Shown piece after piece: positions 55,093-64,000 of a stretch of DNA of 64,000 nt. Positions within the stretch are counted from its first letter, which is position 1. Each line of letters starts with the position of its first letter. The stretch comes from Ovis canadensis (Eukaryota > Chordata > Mammalia > Artiodactyla > Bovidae), in contig NC_091256.1 in the NCBI RefSeq assembly GCF_042477335.2, positions 45,401,001 to 45,465,000 of the forward strand, written 5' to 3'. Both the position numbers and the translations under genes were made by a program. The notes beneath the pieces are model-generated. The model worked only from the letters and a program-made list of their open reading frames with translations. It was not told the DNA's origin and did not search any database.

Positions 55093-55429
55093 ATGGTTCT
55101 AGAATACTATCCTCATACCTTGAACAACATATCTTCATAAAATCTTTTAAGCCAGGTTCAAATTTAGAGTTATTTGATCCATCAGTACGCTGCATTGGGA
55201 TGGGGTGGTAGTGAAGGACTCTCTAATCCTTGTCCCCCCACCATATCTTCTGCCTGCCTTTTGCTTGTGGAAAACTTTAGTCAAAGAATAAATTTAATCA
55301 GAGAAGTGAGAAGTACTGAAACAAAGCAAAACAGTCTAAAGAGATTAAATAATAATAATGTAGTCATTACGCATAGTCAAAGATATTTAGCTCTTTCTCA
55401 AGGGCTATAGATAATATTCTGAGCCATAT
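55093..55429. other. Unassigned sequence between two LTRs
   Basis: No viral coding motif visible; it could be ERV leader or flanking DNA. Confidence 0.35.
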
Positions 55430-55853
55430 CCTGTGAGCTGTCTTATAGATACCAAAACACCAGGTGGAGAAACTAACTGCATGGTGACCAGACTATACCC
55501 AGGACTTGAGCTGCCACAATTCTGAGAATTGACCATGAAAAGTGCACCCCAGAGCTGAAGGCTAACTGTATCTAAAACAACCAAAATGATGCTAGCCCTA
55601 CCACTGATGACCAACTGAAGGTGACTGTTAGAGATGGCTATGCTATTTCTGCATGTAAACCCCCTCTGCTTTGTTTATAAATGCTCTCACCTGCTTTTTG
55701 TTGGGGGTAGGGAGTAAGCCTGCCACCCCCACCACCCTCCCCCCACAGCTGGCGGCATCTGAAATAAAGCAAACTTTCCTTTCCACCAACCTGGCCTGCT
55801 TATTGGCTTTTGAGCAGCGAGCAGTCAGACTCCCCATGCATACCTTTCTGTAA
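55430..55853 (+). mobile_element. ERV1-like LTR
   Basis: A tttataaatg TATA-like box at 55674-55683, aaataaag at 55762-55769, ctttcctttccaccaacctg, then ggcttttgagcagcgagcag and a tttctgtaaca end. Typical R/U5 layout. The 5' limit is approximate; frames on both strands here are not genes. Confidence 0.65.
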
Positions 55854-56198
55854 CAGTAGGAGGGAGGTGTGGGTGATATATTGTCCCAGTTCAAATATTT
55901 GGTCTCCCTCCTTGCTCTAATCAATAACATGAGGTGATTTGCTTAGACAGGGAAGGGTCCAGACTGGCCCTGGAAGTAGGCTGCATCAATTTGTGTAGAT
56001 AATTAATCCTGGGGCCTTGGTAACCTAGCACTCTTCAGAAGGGTCTTGGGTTCCAGGTGGGCACCGTGGACTCAGACCCATGGGAAGGGTTGTGACTGGA
56101 GAGGCCTAGAACAGTACCCTGTAAGTCAGCAGCTGGGGAAAGGGCTTTTCTTGCCCAGATCTAAAGGTGGGGCTGAGGAATGGACTTGTCATAGGGCA
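55854..56198. other. Unassigned sequence
   Basis: Nothing recognised. Confidence 0.35.
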
Positions 56199-56405
56199 GA
56201 AGTGAAAGTGTTAGTTGCTCAGTTGTGTCCTACTCTTTGTGACCCCATGGACTGTAGCCAGCCAGGCTCCTCTGTCCATGGAATTCTCCAGGCAAGAATA
56301 CTGGAGTGGGTTGCCATTCCCTTCTCCAAGGGATCTTTCCAACCCAAGGATCAAACTCAGGTTTCCTGCATTGCAGGCAGATTCTTTACCAGTTGAGCCA
56401 CCAAA
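56199..56405 (-). mobile_element. Bov-tA SINE
   Basis: Antisense full copy from gtgaaagtgttagttgctca to the gttgagccaccaaag head. Confidence 0.95.
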
Positions 56406-56989
56406 GTTTCAATTCAAATGATAGCTTGGAGATATATGCCTCTCAGTGGATTCCCATCATTTTTGTTCCTCCCATTTTTATGTTCCCTCATTCCTTCCTA
56501 CTATTTAGATTCTTATATTGACAATTGATCACTGTCTCCAGTGTGTGTCCCTACTCCCAGCACAGTTTAGACTATACCCCAGCATGGGTCAAAGGACTAT
56601 CCCTGAGCTCCAGCAACAGGGAAAGTCTGTGCACCTAAGATGTGGGAGATGATTCCCCAGCCTGAGACTTGGGCCTTGACAAGGAGCAGCCCCATGTGCA
56701 GAAGACCCTCAGGACCTGTGTTGAATTTAATCTGCCGCAGTGCACAGATGGGGGTGATGCTGGAGGTGAGGGCAGCTCAGCTACGAAGGAAGATGCAAGA
56801 CAAAGGGGGAGGAAGGCCTCTCTCAGGTGCTGTACTCTGAAACTAGCTGCTTGGAGGGCGGCCTCCCTTGGATGCTGTAGACGTTTTACACCTAGGAAGT
56901 CCAAAAAGAAGAGGTTGGTTTTCTGTGAAATTTAGTCTTCCCGTAGCCTCATCCTGCAGGTCCTTCTTCTGCAGTAAATGGCAGCCATG
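56406..56989. other. Unassigned, moderately GC-rich sequence
   Basis: Overlapping frames on both strands at 56635-56935 have no domain, and I see no splice-consistent exon. Confidence 0.35.
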
Positions 56990-57400
56990 TCATTGCATCA
57001 GGCTGACACTGAGCTTCACCCTGGATTTCTCTCCCCCAATCCCACATCCAGTGCCTCAAGCCCTGGCAGTTTAACCTCCAAATTAGTCCTTGGATTTTGC
57101 CACCCCTCTTCATTTTTCTGGCCACCTCTTTATCCAAGCCACACGCTCTCACCTGGACTACCTACATCTACTGCCTTCAATCCTTTCTCATCACAGTCAC
57201 AGAAATGACCTTAAAGTGTCCACTGGGTCACTTCACCCCAGTTTTTGCAACTCTCGCATGACATCTTATCACATTTAGAACAAAATCCTAAGAAAATAAA
57301 TGTTTTGCTTGATTTCTCCCCTGCCCTCTGCCCTACCTCTTGTCCTGCTTTTCTCCTCCTTCCCGTTGCACTAGCCTCCTGGACTTTCAGTTCTCAGAAC
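56990..57400 (+). mobile_element. L2 LINE relic
   Basis: ctttatccaagccacacgct, cacctggactacctacatct, gaccttaaagtgtccactgg and catgacatcttatcacattt match the L2 order. Confidence 0.65.
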
Positions 57401-57930
57401 AAAGGCAGCATATTCCAATGCATAGAGGGGATAGGCAGGGAAGGAAATGAGGGAATGGAGACTAGAAAGAGCAGGCTGCTGTCTCCCTCATGCAAAATAT
57501 CTTCAAACAGGAGAGCAAAATGACGTATTTTTTCAAAGCCAACTGGATCCCTCAAGGGAGGTTTAAGAGAAGCAGTAACAATGTTCACGTGATGAAACAG
57601 AGATCCAGAAAAATCTTCCTCTTCCTCTAAGATGAGATCATAAAGTAGAACCAAAATGTAAGGTGTTTAAGGACAGAAAGCACTCTTATTAGCCCTGACC
57701 TCATAAAACCAGAAGAGGAAAAAGAAAATTTCACATGACTTTTAGGATAATTCTTCAGAGAATAAAATCCAATCCAGGAAAAGTGAAGGTCAGTACCTGA
57801 ATAATCCAGATAATTGCTTTGACTCTTGGTGACGTTTTCCCATGATTTATAAATTCTACAACATTTGATTATTCTCTGGCTTCCATGACTACATTCTTTC
57901 TCTCAAAGTGCATCAAAATCCCCTTGTGAA
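57401..57930. other. Unassigned sequence
   Basis: No gene or clear repeat. Confidence 0.35.
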
Positions 57931-58160
57931 AGAGCATTCAGGTGGCTCAGTGGTAAAGAATATGCCTGCCAATGAAGGAGACAAATTCGGGAGATGCAGG
58001 TTTGAGTCCTGGGTGGAAAAAATCCCCTAGAGAAAGAAATGGCAACCCACTCCAGTATCCTTGCTTGGGAAATCTCATGGACAGAGGAGACTGGCAGGCA
58101 TGACCGTGGTGTCACAAAGAGCCGGACACAGTTGAAGTGACTTAGCACACATGCACACAG
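57931..58160 (+). mobile_element. Bov-tA SINE
   Basis: Head gcattcaggtggctcagtgg to gttgaagtgacttagcacac. Confidence 0.94.
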
Positions 58161-58984
58161 TGTTTTCCAGGAGATCTGCCAGGTGTTTCAGGCATCATAT
58201 TTTATCTAACCTTGACCTTAGCCTAAGAAGGTGGGTAGTGTTGCCTTGGAGGGGCCTCAGGATGCCCCATAGTCTGCCCAGGTAGCCTGGGATGGGTGGG
58301 GAGCGCCTGCTCCGGGGCCTGTCCTTGGATCAAGTGTCTGTGAGCTGTCAGTGGGGAATCTATCACCCACTGATGGGATTGCAACAGGCCAAATGATGTG
58401 ATAATCACAACACAGAACAATGCACTAATTAAAGGCACATAAGTCATCAGTGTGATCTGGATATTCTTCCCCTGCAGGACTATTTACAAGGGAAACCACT
58501 TCACAACAAGAAGATCCTTGCCAATATGTGATTAGCACCCTCCCGTTACTTTGGAGAGAAGCAGAAAACTTAAGAAACTTTGAGAATGACACTGTAAATC
58601 CATTGATCTGTCTACTCTCTTTTATCCTTTGCACTGTCCCTTGCTACAACCACCCATAATACTTAGTGTTCTATCTCAAGATCTTCCCAAATGTTTACAC
58701 AAAACAACATACACACATTCCATATTTTTATCAGAATAAGATTATTAATACATTGCTCTATGTAATTTTATTTCCACTACATGTGTCACAAACACATTTC
58801 CAGATATGAAGAAGCGGGTCTTCTCACTTTTTTCAGCTTCATATAGTATTCCAGTGTACAGATGACAAGAAAGCACTCTTTTACCCCTTTATTAATAGTC
58901 ATTTGTTTGTTACACTGCCTTCCCTGCTGAAGGTCCCTGAAGAGCCACTGTATTCCCTCTGGGCCCTCTTTGTCTTTGTTGGCT
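58161..58984. other. Unassigned sequence
   Basis: No gene. Bases 58640-58880 look faintly L1-like. Confidence 0.35.
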
Positions 58985-59655
58985 GCACTGAATGACCTTC
59001 CCATAGAGGGAGGCAGCACACCCTCCTTCAGGTTTCTGCTTCAGTATCACTTCCTTTTTTTAAAAAAATAATTTTATTTATTTGTTTGTTTTTGGCTGCC
59101 CTAGGTCTTCACTGCTGCACAGGCTTGTCTCTACTTGCGTAGAGTGGGGGTTGCTCTCTAGTTGCAGGGCGTTGCTCTCTAGTTGCTTCTCATTGCAGTG
59201 GCTTATCTTGGTGAGCATGGACTCTAGGGCACGGGGCTTCAGTAGATGAGGCACATGGGCTTTTTAGTTGTGATCCCTGGGCTCCAGAAAACAGGTGCGA
59301 TAGTTGTGGCACATGAGCTTAGCTTCTCCGTGGCATGTAGGATCTTCCTGGACCAGGGACTGAACCCGTGTCTCCTGCATTGGCAGGCAGATTCTTCTAC
59401 CACTGAGCCACCAGGGAAGCCCTCGGTATCGTTTCTTTAGCAAGGCCTTCCTCTTTCATCCATAGACTATCCTGTTCCCTGTCTCATCATTCTTTAATCA
59501 CGAGCTGACTTTCTTTGTTTTAATAATACTTATGCTTACATGAAATCATGTCAGCTGATTGATTACCTCCTTTAAGGGAGTCCACAAATCAGTGACTTCA
59601 GCTGATACTAAACAGATGTACAATATACATTCAATAAATAAATAAATGAGTGAAT
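58985..59655 (+). mobile_element. L2 LINE relic split by CHR-2
   Basis: Left ccttcaggtttctgcttcag; right gcaaggccttcctctttcat, cctgttccctgtctcatcat and attcaataaataaataaatga. The CHR-2 between is flanked by diverged cagtatcacttcctt / cggtatcgtttcttt. Confidence 0.65.
59050..59422 (-). mobile_element. CHR-2 SINE, near full length
   Basis: Antisense: atttatttgtttgtttttgg to the gagccaccagggaagccct head. The gttgctctctagttgc block is duplicated internally (about 59150-59183). Confidence 0.94.
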
Positions 59656-59799
59656 ATATTTTTACTACCTCTGCAAGTACTGCATTTCCTTGGATTGAGA
59701 TTGTGGACATAAAACTTAGGTAAACACAACCATATTGTCCTAAAATTGTGAACACATTTGTATTCCTCATCAGTAATGCTCCAGAGGTAACTATCTCCC
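59656..59799. other. Unassigned sequence
   Basis: Nothing recognised. Confidence 0.35.
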
Positions 59800-59975
59800 A
59801 TAATCTGGCTAATATGGACTATTATCATTTAAAAAATTTTCCCCAGTAAGATGAGTGAAAAATAACGACCCATAACTAACTTACTTTGTATTCCTTTAGC
59901 CATGTGAAATATGAAACGTCTTTTCAAATTTTTATTGGCCATTTGTATTTCTTTTTTTGGTCAGTTGTTTATTTC
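59800..59975 (-). mobile_element. L1 ORF2 relic, antisense
   Basis: aaacgtcttttcaaattttt and attggccatttgtatttctt are the reverse complement of a conserved L1 ORF2 3' segment. Confidence 0.55.
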
Positions 59976-60064
59976 TATGGTACCTACAACTACCCTGTAT
60001 TAACATAAAATATTTAAACCAAAACACAGCTTCAAACAAAATAATGTTAAATATACAATAAGAA

Positions 60065-60240
60065 TATGAATAACTTGCTATGTGCTAAGCACTGTTTTAG
60101 GAATGATTCATATATCACCTCATTTAATCCTCTTCCAAACCCCACAGGGTAAATACTTTTATTATCTACATCTTATAAATGATGACCCTGAGGGCATCTG
60201 AGGCATTGAGATTTCCCAAGGTGGCACAGATGGAAAGAGC
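60065..60240 (-). mobile_element. MIR SINE, antisense
   Basis: ctatgtgctaagcactgttt, cacctcatttaatcctcttc and atcttataaatgatgaccct in inverted MIR order. Confidence 0.72.
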
Positions 60241-60559
60241 AGTCTGCCCCTTCACATATGATGTGCTAATAGAAGTTACCATCTGTCTGTGAAATGAGAT
60301 ATCATGAATCTTCTCTGGAATCTAGGTCATGGTAAGTACTCTGTAACAACTGACCAATCTCACTTACTTGCATGTGGCTTTTTTTCATATTAACCTGATT
60401 GTTTAGATAGAACTGGTGGTGTAATTTGCAGGGCCCAGTGCAAAATGAAAATGCATGGCTCCTGTTAGAAAGTTAAGAGTTTCAAGATGGCAACAGTAAA
60501 GCAGTAAACCAAAGGGCCCTTCTCAGTGCAAGGCCCTGTACAACATATGTCTATGCAGC
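60241..60559. other. Unassigned sequence
   Basis: Nothing recognised. Confidence 0.35.
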
Positions 60560-60675
60560 TGTCCTAGGGTATAGTCCACAGTTTTGACAGATAAAGAAAT
60601 CAACACAGAGAAAGAAAGTAACTGTGCTGAGAACTGAGACAGGCCTAGCCATTGAATCCAGGTTTGTCTGATTAC
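60560..60675 (-). mobile_element. MIR SINE fragment, antisense
   Basis: ttttgacagataaagaaatc, aagtaactgtgctgaga and aatccaggtttgtctgatta. Confidence 0.55.
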
Positions 60676-60689
60676 AAGGTTTGGGTATG

Positions 60690-60898
60690 TCACTGTTGTT
60701 TAGTCACTAAATTGTGTCCAACTCTTTGTGACATGGACTATAGCCAGCCAGGCTCCTCTGTCCATGGAATTTCCCATGCAAGAACACTGGAGTGGGTTGC
60801 CATTTCCTTTTCCAGGGGATCTTCCTGATCCAGGGATCGAACCCATGTCTCCTGCACTGGCAGGTGGGCTCTCTACTGCTGAGCCACCAGGAAGGCCC
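60690..60898 (-). mobile_element. Bov-tA SINE
   Basis: Antisense full copy from actgttgtttagtcactaaa to the gagccaccaggaaggccct head. Confidence 0.95.
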
Positions 60899-61574
60899 TC
60901 TCCTGGTATACTGTTGGGTTAGGTATCTGCTCAAATTGTACCCATGGAATTTATCCTACTTGAGCTGGAAGAGGGATGGAAAGAGATGAAATATAAATAG
61001 GACAGTTTTCCAAGGGATGAGAATAAAAAGCAGAGTGGTCTTATTGCCCATGATTCTGGACGTTGTTAGGGCCCAGGGCAGACTGCTCCCTAGTAAGTCA
61101 CAAGAGCATATTGATTACTTTGAATTGAAGTTATTTAAGAAAGAGTCAATGCAAGAGAGACACTCTGAGCCTCCATTCCGTCTTTTTGAAAGCAGAAAAT
61201 AAATCTCCTCTGTAAAAGGTGTGCTCCCTGCATCTGAAGGTAGAGGGCATCCTTATCGCCAGAGATAGGGCATTTGGTGTTGAGAAGCCTATACAAACAA
61301 ACCTTGTACTTTTTTCATTTACCATCCCAAGCCCAAACTCTTTAGATTCTTCACTAACTAGGCACCCAAAGCCCAAGTTTCTTTATCCTGTCCATTCCTC
61401 AGAAATGTACTGTTTATGTCTAAAAAGTATAAACTCTGCCTGCTTTGGCCACTTCCTACATACTTCTTAGGTCCCATTTGTATGGATCTGTGGGTGCACA
61501 AATTAGTTTCTTTTTCTCCTGTTAATCTGTCGTGTCAATTTAATTATCAGTCCAACCATGAGAACTTAAAGGTG
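60899..61574. other. Unassigned sequence
   Basis: No gene. Overlapping opposite-strand frames at 61146-61470 show no domain. Confidence 0.35.
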
Positions 61575-63345
61575 CATACCATTTCTGTCCTTTATCGAGC
61601 CCATCTTTGCAAGAAATTTTCCCTTGGTATCTCTAATTTTCTTGAAGAGATCTCTAGTCTTTCCCATTCTGTTGTCTTCCTTTATTTCTTTGCATTGACT
61701 TCTTTGATTACAGAAATGGTATGGACCTAACAGAAGCAGAAGATATTAAGAAGTAGCAAGAATACACAGAAGAACAGTGCAAAAAAGATCTTCAATACCA
61801 AGATAATCACGATGGTGATCACTCACCTATAGCCAGACATCCTGGAATGTGAAGTCAAGTGGGCCTTAGAAAGCATCACTGCGAACAAAGCTAGTGGAGG
61901 TGATGGAATTCCAGTAGAGCTATTTCAAATCCTGAAAGATGATGCTGTGAAAGTGCTGCACTCAATATGCCAGCAAATTTGGAAAACTCAGCAGTGGCCA
62001 CAGGACTGGAAAAGGTCAGTTTTCATTCCAATGCCAAAGAAAGGCAACGCCAAAGAATGCACAAACTACCGCACGATTGCACTCATCTCACACACTAGTA
62101 AAGTAATGCTCAAAATTCTCCAAGCCAGGCTTCAGCAATATGTGAACTGTGAACTTCCAGATGTTCAAGCTGGTTTTAGAAAAGGCAGAGGAACCAGAGA
62201 TCAAATTGCCAACATCCGCTGGATCATGGAAAAAGCAAGAGAATTCCAGAAAAACATCTATTTCTGCTTTATTGACTATGCCAAAGCCTTTGACTGTGTG
62301 GATCACAACAAACTGTGGAAACTTCTGAGAGAGATGGGAATACCAGACCACCTAACCTGCCTCTTGAGAAATCTGTATGCAGGTCAGGAAGCAACAGTTA
62401 GAACTGGACATGGAACAAGAGACTGGTTCCAAATAGGAAAAGGAGTACGTCAAGACTGTATATTATCACCCTGCTTATTTAACTTATATGCAGAGTACAT
62501 CATGAGAAATGCTGGGCTGGAAGAAGCACAAACTGGAATCAAGATTGCCAGGAGAAATATCAATCACCTCAGATACGCAGATGACACCATCCTTATGGCA
62601 GAAAGTGAAGAGAACTAAAGAGCCTCTTGATGAAAGTGAAAGTGGAGAGTGAACAAGTTGGCTTAAAGCTCAACATTCAGAAAATGAAGATCATGGCATC
62701 TGGTCCCATCACTTCATGGAAAATGTATCTGGAAACAGTGGAAGAGTGGCTGACTTTATTTTTCTGGGCTTCAAAATCACTGCAGATGGTGACTGAAGCC
62801 ATGAAATTAAAAGACACTTACTCCTTGAAAGGATAGTTATGACCAACCTAGACAGCATATTGAAAAGCAGAGACGTTACTTTGCCAACAAAGGTCCATCT
62901 AGTCAAGGCTATGGTTTTCCCAGTGGTCATGTATGGATGTGAGAGTTGGACTGTGAAGAAGGCTGAGCACTGAAGAATTGATGCTTTTGAACTGTGGTGT
63001 TGGAGGAGACTCTTGAGAATCCCTTGGACTGCAAGGAGATCCAACCAGTCCATTCTGAAGGAGATCTGCCCTGGGAGTTCTTTGGAAGAAATGATGCTAA
63101 AGCTGAAACTCCAGTACTTTGGCCACCTCACGCGAAGAGTTGACTCATTGGAAAAGACTCTGATGCTGGGAGAGATTGGGGACAGGAGGAGAAGGGGACG
63201 ACAGAGGATGAGATGGCTGGATGGCATCACCGACTTGACAGACGTGAGTCTGAGTGAACTCTGGGAGTTGGGGATGGACAGGGAAGCCTGGCATGCTGCG
63301 ATTCATGGGGTCACAAAGAGTCAGACACGACTGAGCAACTGAACT
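61575..63345 (+). mobile_element. BovB LINE with 5' inversion
   Basis: 61575-61699 is BovB in antisense; from 61710 the element runs forward to the gactgagcaactgaactgaa tail. The inverted piece is the consensus segment immediately upstream of the forward part, the twin-priming pattern. The reverse transcriptase part is the best preserved in the window. Confidence 0.95.
61947..62618 (+). pseudogene. BovB reverse transcriptase fragment, 223 codons
   Basis: Longest LINE frame here. It opens at an internal GTG, so has no real start. Motifs in order: SVFIPMPKKG (24-33), YRTIAL (41-46), GFRKGRG (76-82), motif A FIDYAKAFD (108-116), motif B GVRQDC (166-171; the usual glycine is D), motif C YADD (210-213). 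Stops follow at once. There is no endonuclease domain, and no sign that it is expressed. Confidence 0.9.
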
Positions 63346-64000
63346 GAACTGAGGACTTAAAGATGGACAGAGAGAGAAATATCCTCCTCCCTACTAGTCT
63401 TAAGTGACTTAGACTCATGGTATGAGAGATACTCAGACCCTGGGAACCTGGGAGTTTGAGTGGGGGGATCGCTGAGAAGCAGGGTCCCCTGTGTTGAAGA
63501 GCAAGGCACACACAATAACAGGGAGACAATAACAGGGAGAGAAGGCAGGGCATAGACTTTCTTGAAGGAGCAATGGAGCCCTGACTTGGAAGCCTTATGA
63601 TGCCTGAAGAACCAAGAAACTCCTCCTATCAGACTCTTGGCAACAGGAAATCAGTGAGAGAGTCTGAGACTGTTTCTACGTGAGAGTGCCCCTGTGTAGA
63701 CTGTGTGAGCCTAGTATTTTTGGTGCAAAGTCTGTTTTTACTATGGATGCCTATCACATCTTTCCTCAGTGTTTGCTGGCCCTTATCCCCTGGGTATGGG
63801 ATATAATTGGTGTTGTGGTGATCCAAGCCTTCCCTGGATATTGGCTGGGGCCTTCTCATGGCTTTGTGGGTTGTCACAGCCCTGTCAGGGGCAGGGTCTG
63901 CTCCCTAGATCCACTTCTAAGCTGCAGTGTGAGGTGGGCAGAATGGGCAGGCACCTGCTGTTAAAGAAGCCACTGAGTATTCCTCTGCAGGAGGTGTCCA
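63346..64000. other. Unassigned sequence at the window edge
   Basis: A 14-base unit caataacagggaga is repeated twice in tandem near 63512-63539. The frame 63680-63964 and the opposing 63629-63877 have no recognisable domain. Possibly a decayed ERV part, unproven. Confidence 0.3.

Noticed and set aside
56635..56935. Possible exon in a GC-richer stretch
   Set aside because: Frames overlap on both strands without domain similarity, and no convincing splice pair was found by eye.
63629..63964. Frames at the window edge as part of a gene entering from the right
   Set aside because: No recognisable domain; opposing frames; cannot be settled without the flanking sequence.
1..64000. MAP1LC3C or EXO1 exons, neighbours of BECN2 in human
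   Set aside because: No matching exon was recognised by eye; a protein-to-genome search would be needed to exclude small exons.
1..64000. A novel multi-gene system (operon, defence island, prophage)
   Set aside because: The DNA is vertebrate intergenic sequence with one supported gene; nothing indicates clustered functional genes.

Overview
The window is nuclear DNA of a bovid ruminant, most likely cattle or a close relative. The evidence is repeat content: BovB (RTE-type) LINE copies, Bov-tA and Bov-A2 SINEs and CHR-2 type SINEs occur on both strands throughout, over older eutherian layers (MIR, L2, L1M, hAT and Tigger-like DNA transposons, MaLR and ERV LTRs). I see no bacterial, phage, CRISPR or operon-like organisation. 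Family names come from remembered consensus sequences, and boundaries are good to a few bases only where target duplications are quoted.

Only one convincing protein-coding gene is present: an intact, intronless beclin gene on the minus strand at 35670-36965. It encodes 431 residues and is called BECN2 (Beclin-2), the retroposed autophagy paralogue of BECN1. It has a Kozak-like start, an in-frame stop upstream of the start, and a TATA box about 60 bases before the ATG. A CHR-2 SINE lies just past its stop and an L2 relic just past its promoter. If it is the BECN2 locus, human synteny (1q43) would predict cattle chromosome 16; that is inference.

Layout. 1-5.1 kb: SINEs, a U2 snRNA 5' fragment fused to a Bov-tA, a MIR and a BovB 3' half. 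5.2-7.6 kb: DNA transposons and LTRs, including a MER20-type element split by an LTR. 8.1-13.7 kb: a CTCF-like motif and several BovB 3' ends, two of them forming a large inverted repeat. 14.4-21 kb: SINEs, L1, MIR, hAT and Tigger-like relics, and a tRNA-Asp pseudogene. 21.4-24.3 kb: a cluster of decayed LTR-like repeats. 24.4-28.2 kb: SINEs and L1M. 28.3-32.5 kb: one long BovB broken by two SINEs, a nested antisense BovB and an LTR-initiated retrocopy. 33-35.6 kb: a SINE cluster. 35.6-37.6 kb: BECN2 and L2. 38-47 kb: SINEs, a MaLR LTR and ERV LTRs. 47.2-52.1 kb: a BovB carrying a solo ERV LTR, an L1M, and another BovB end. 52.4-57.4 kb: LTRs, SINEs, L2. 57.9-61.5 kb: SINEs, L2, L1, MIR. 61.6-63.3 kb: a BovB with a 5' inversion typical of twin priming. 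63.3-64 kb: unassigned.

Apart from BECN2, every long reading frame lies in a repeat or looks like chance. No multi-gene system is supported. The most interesting material is the BECN2 sequence and promoter, and a set of unusual retrotransposition products.
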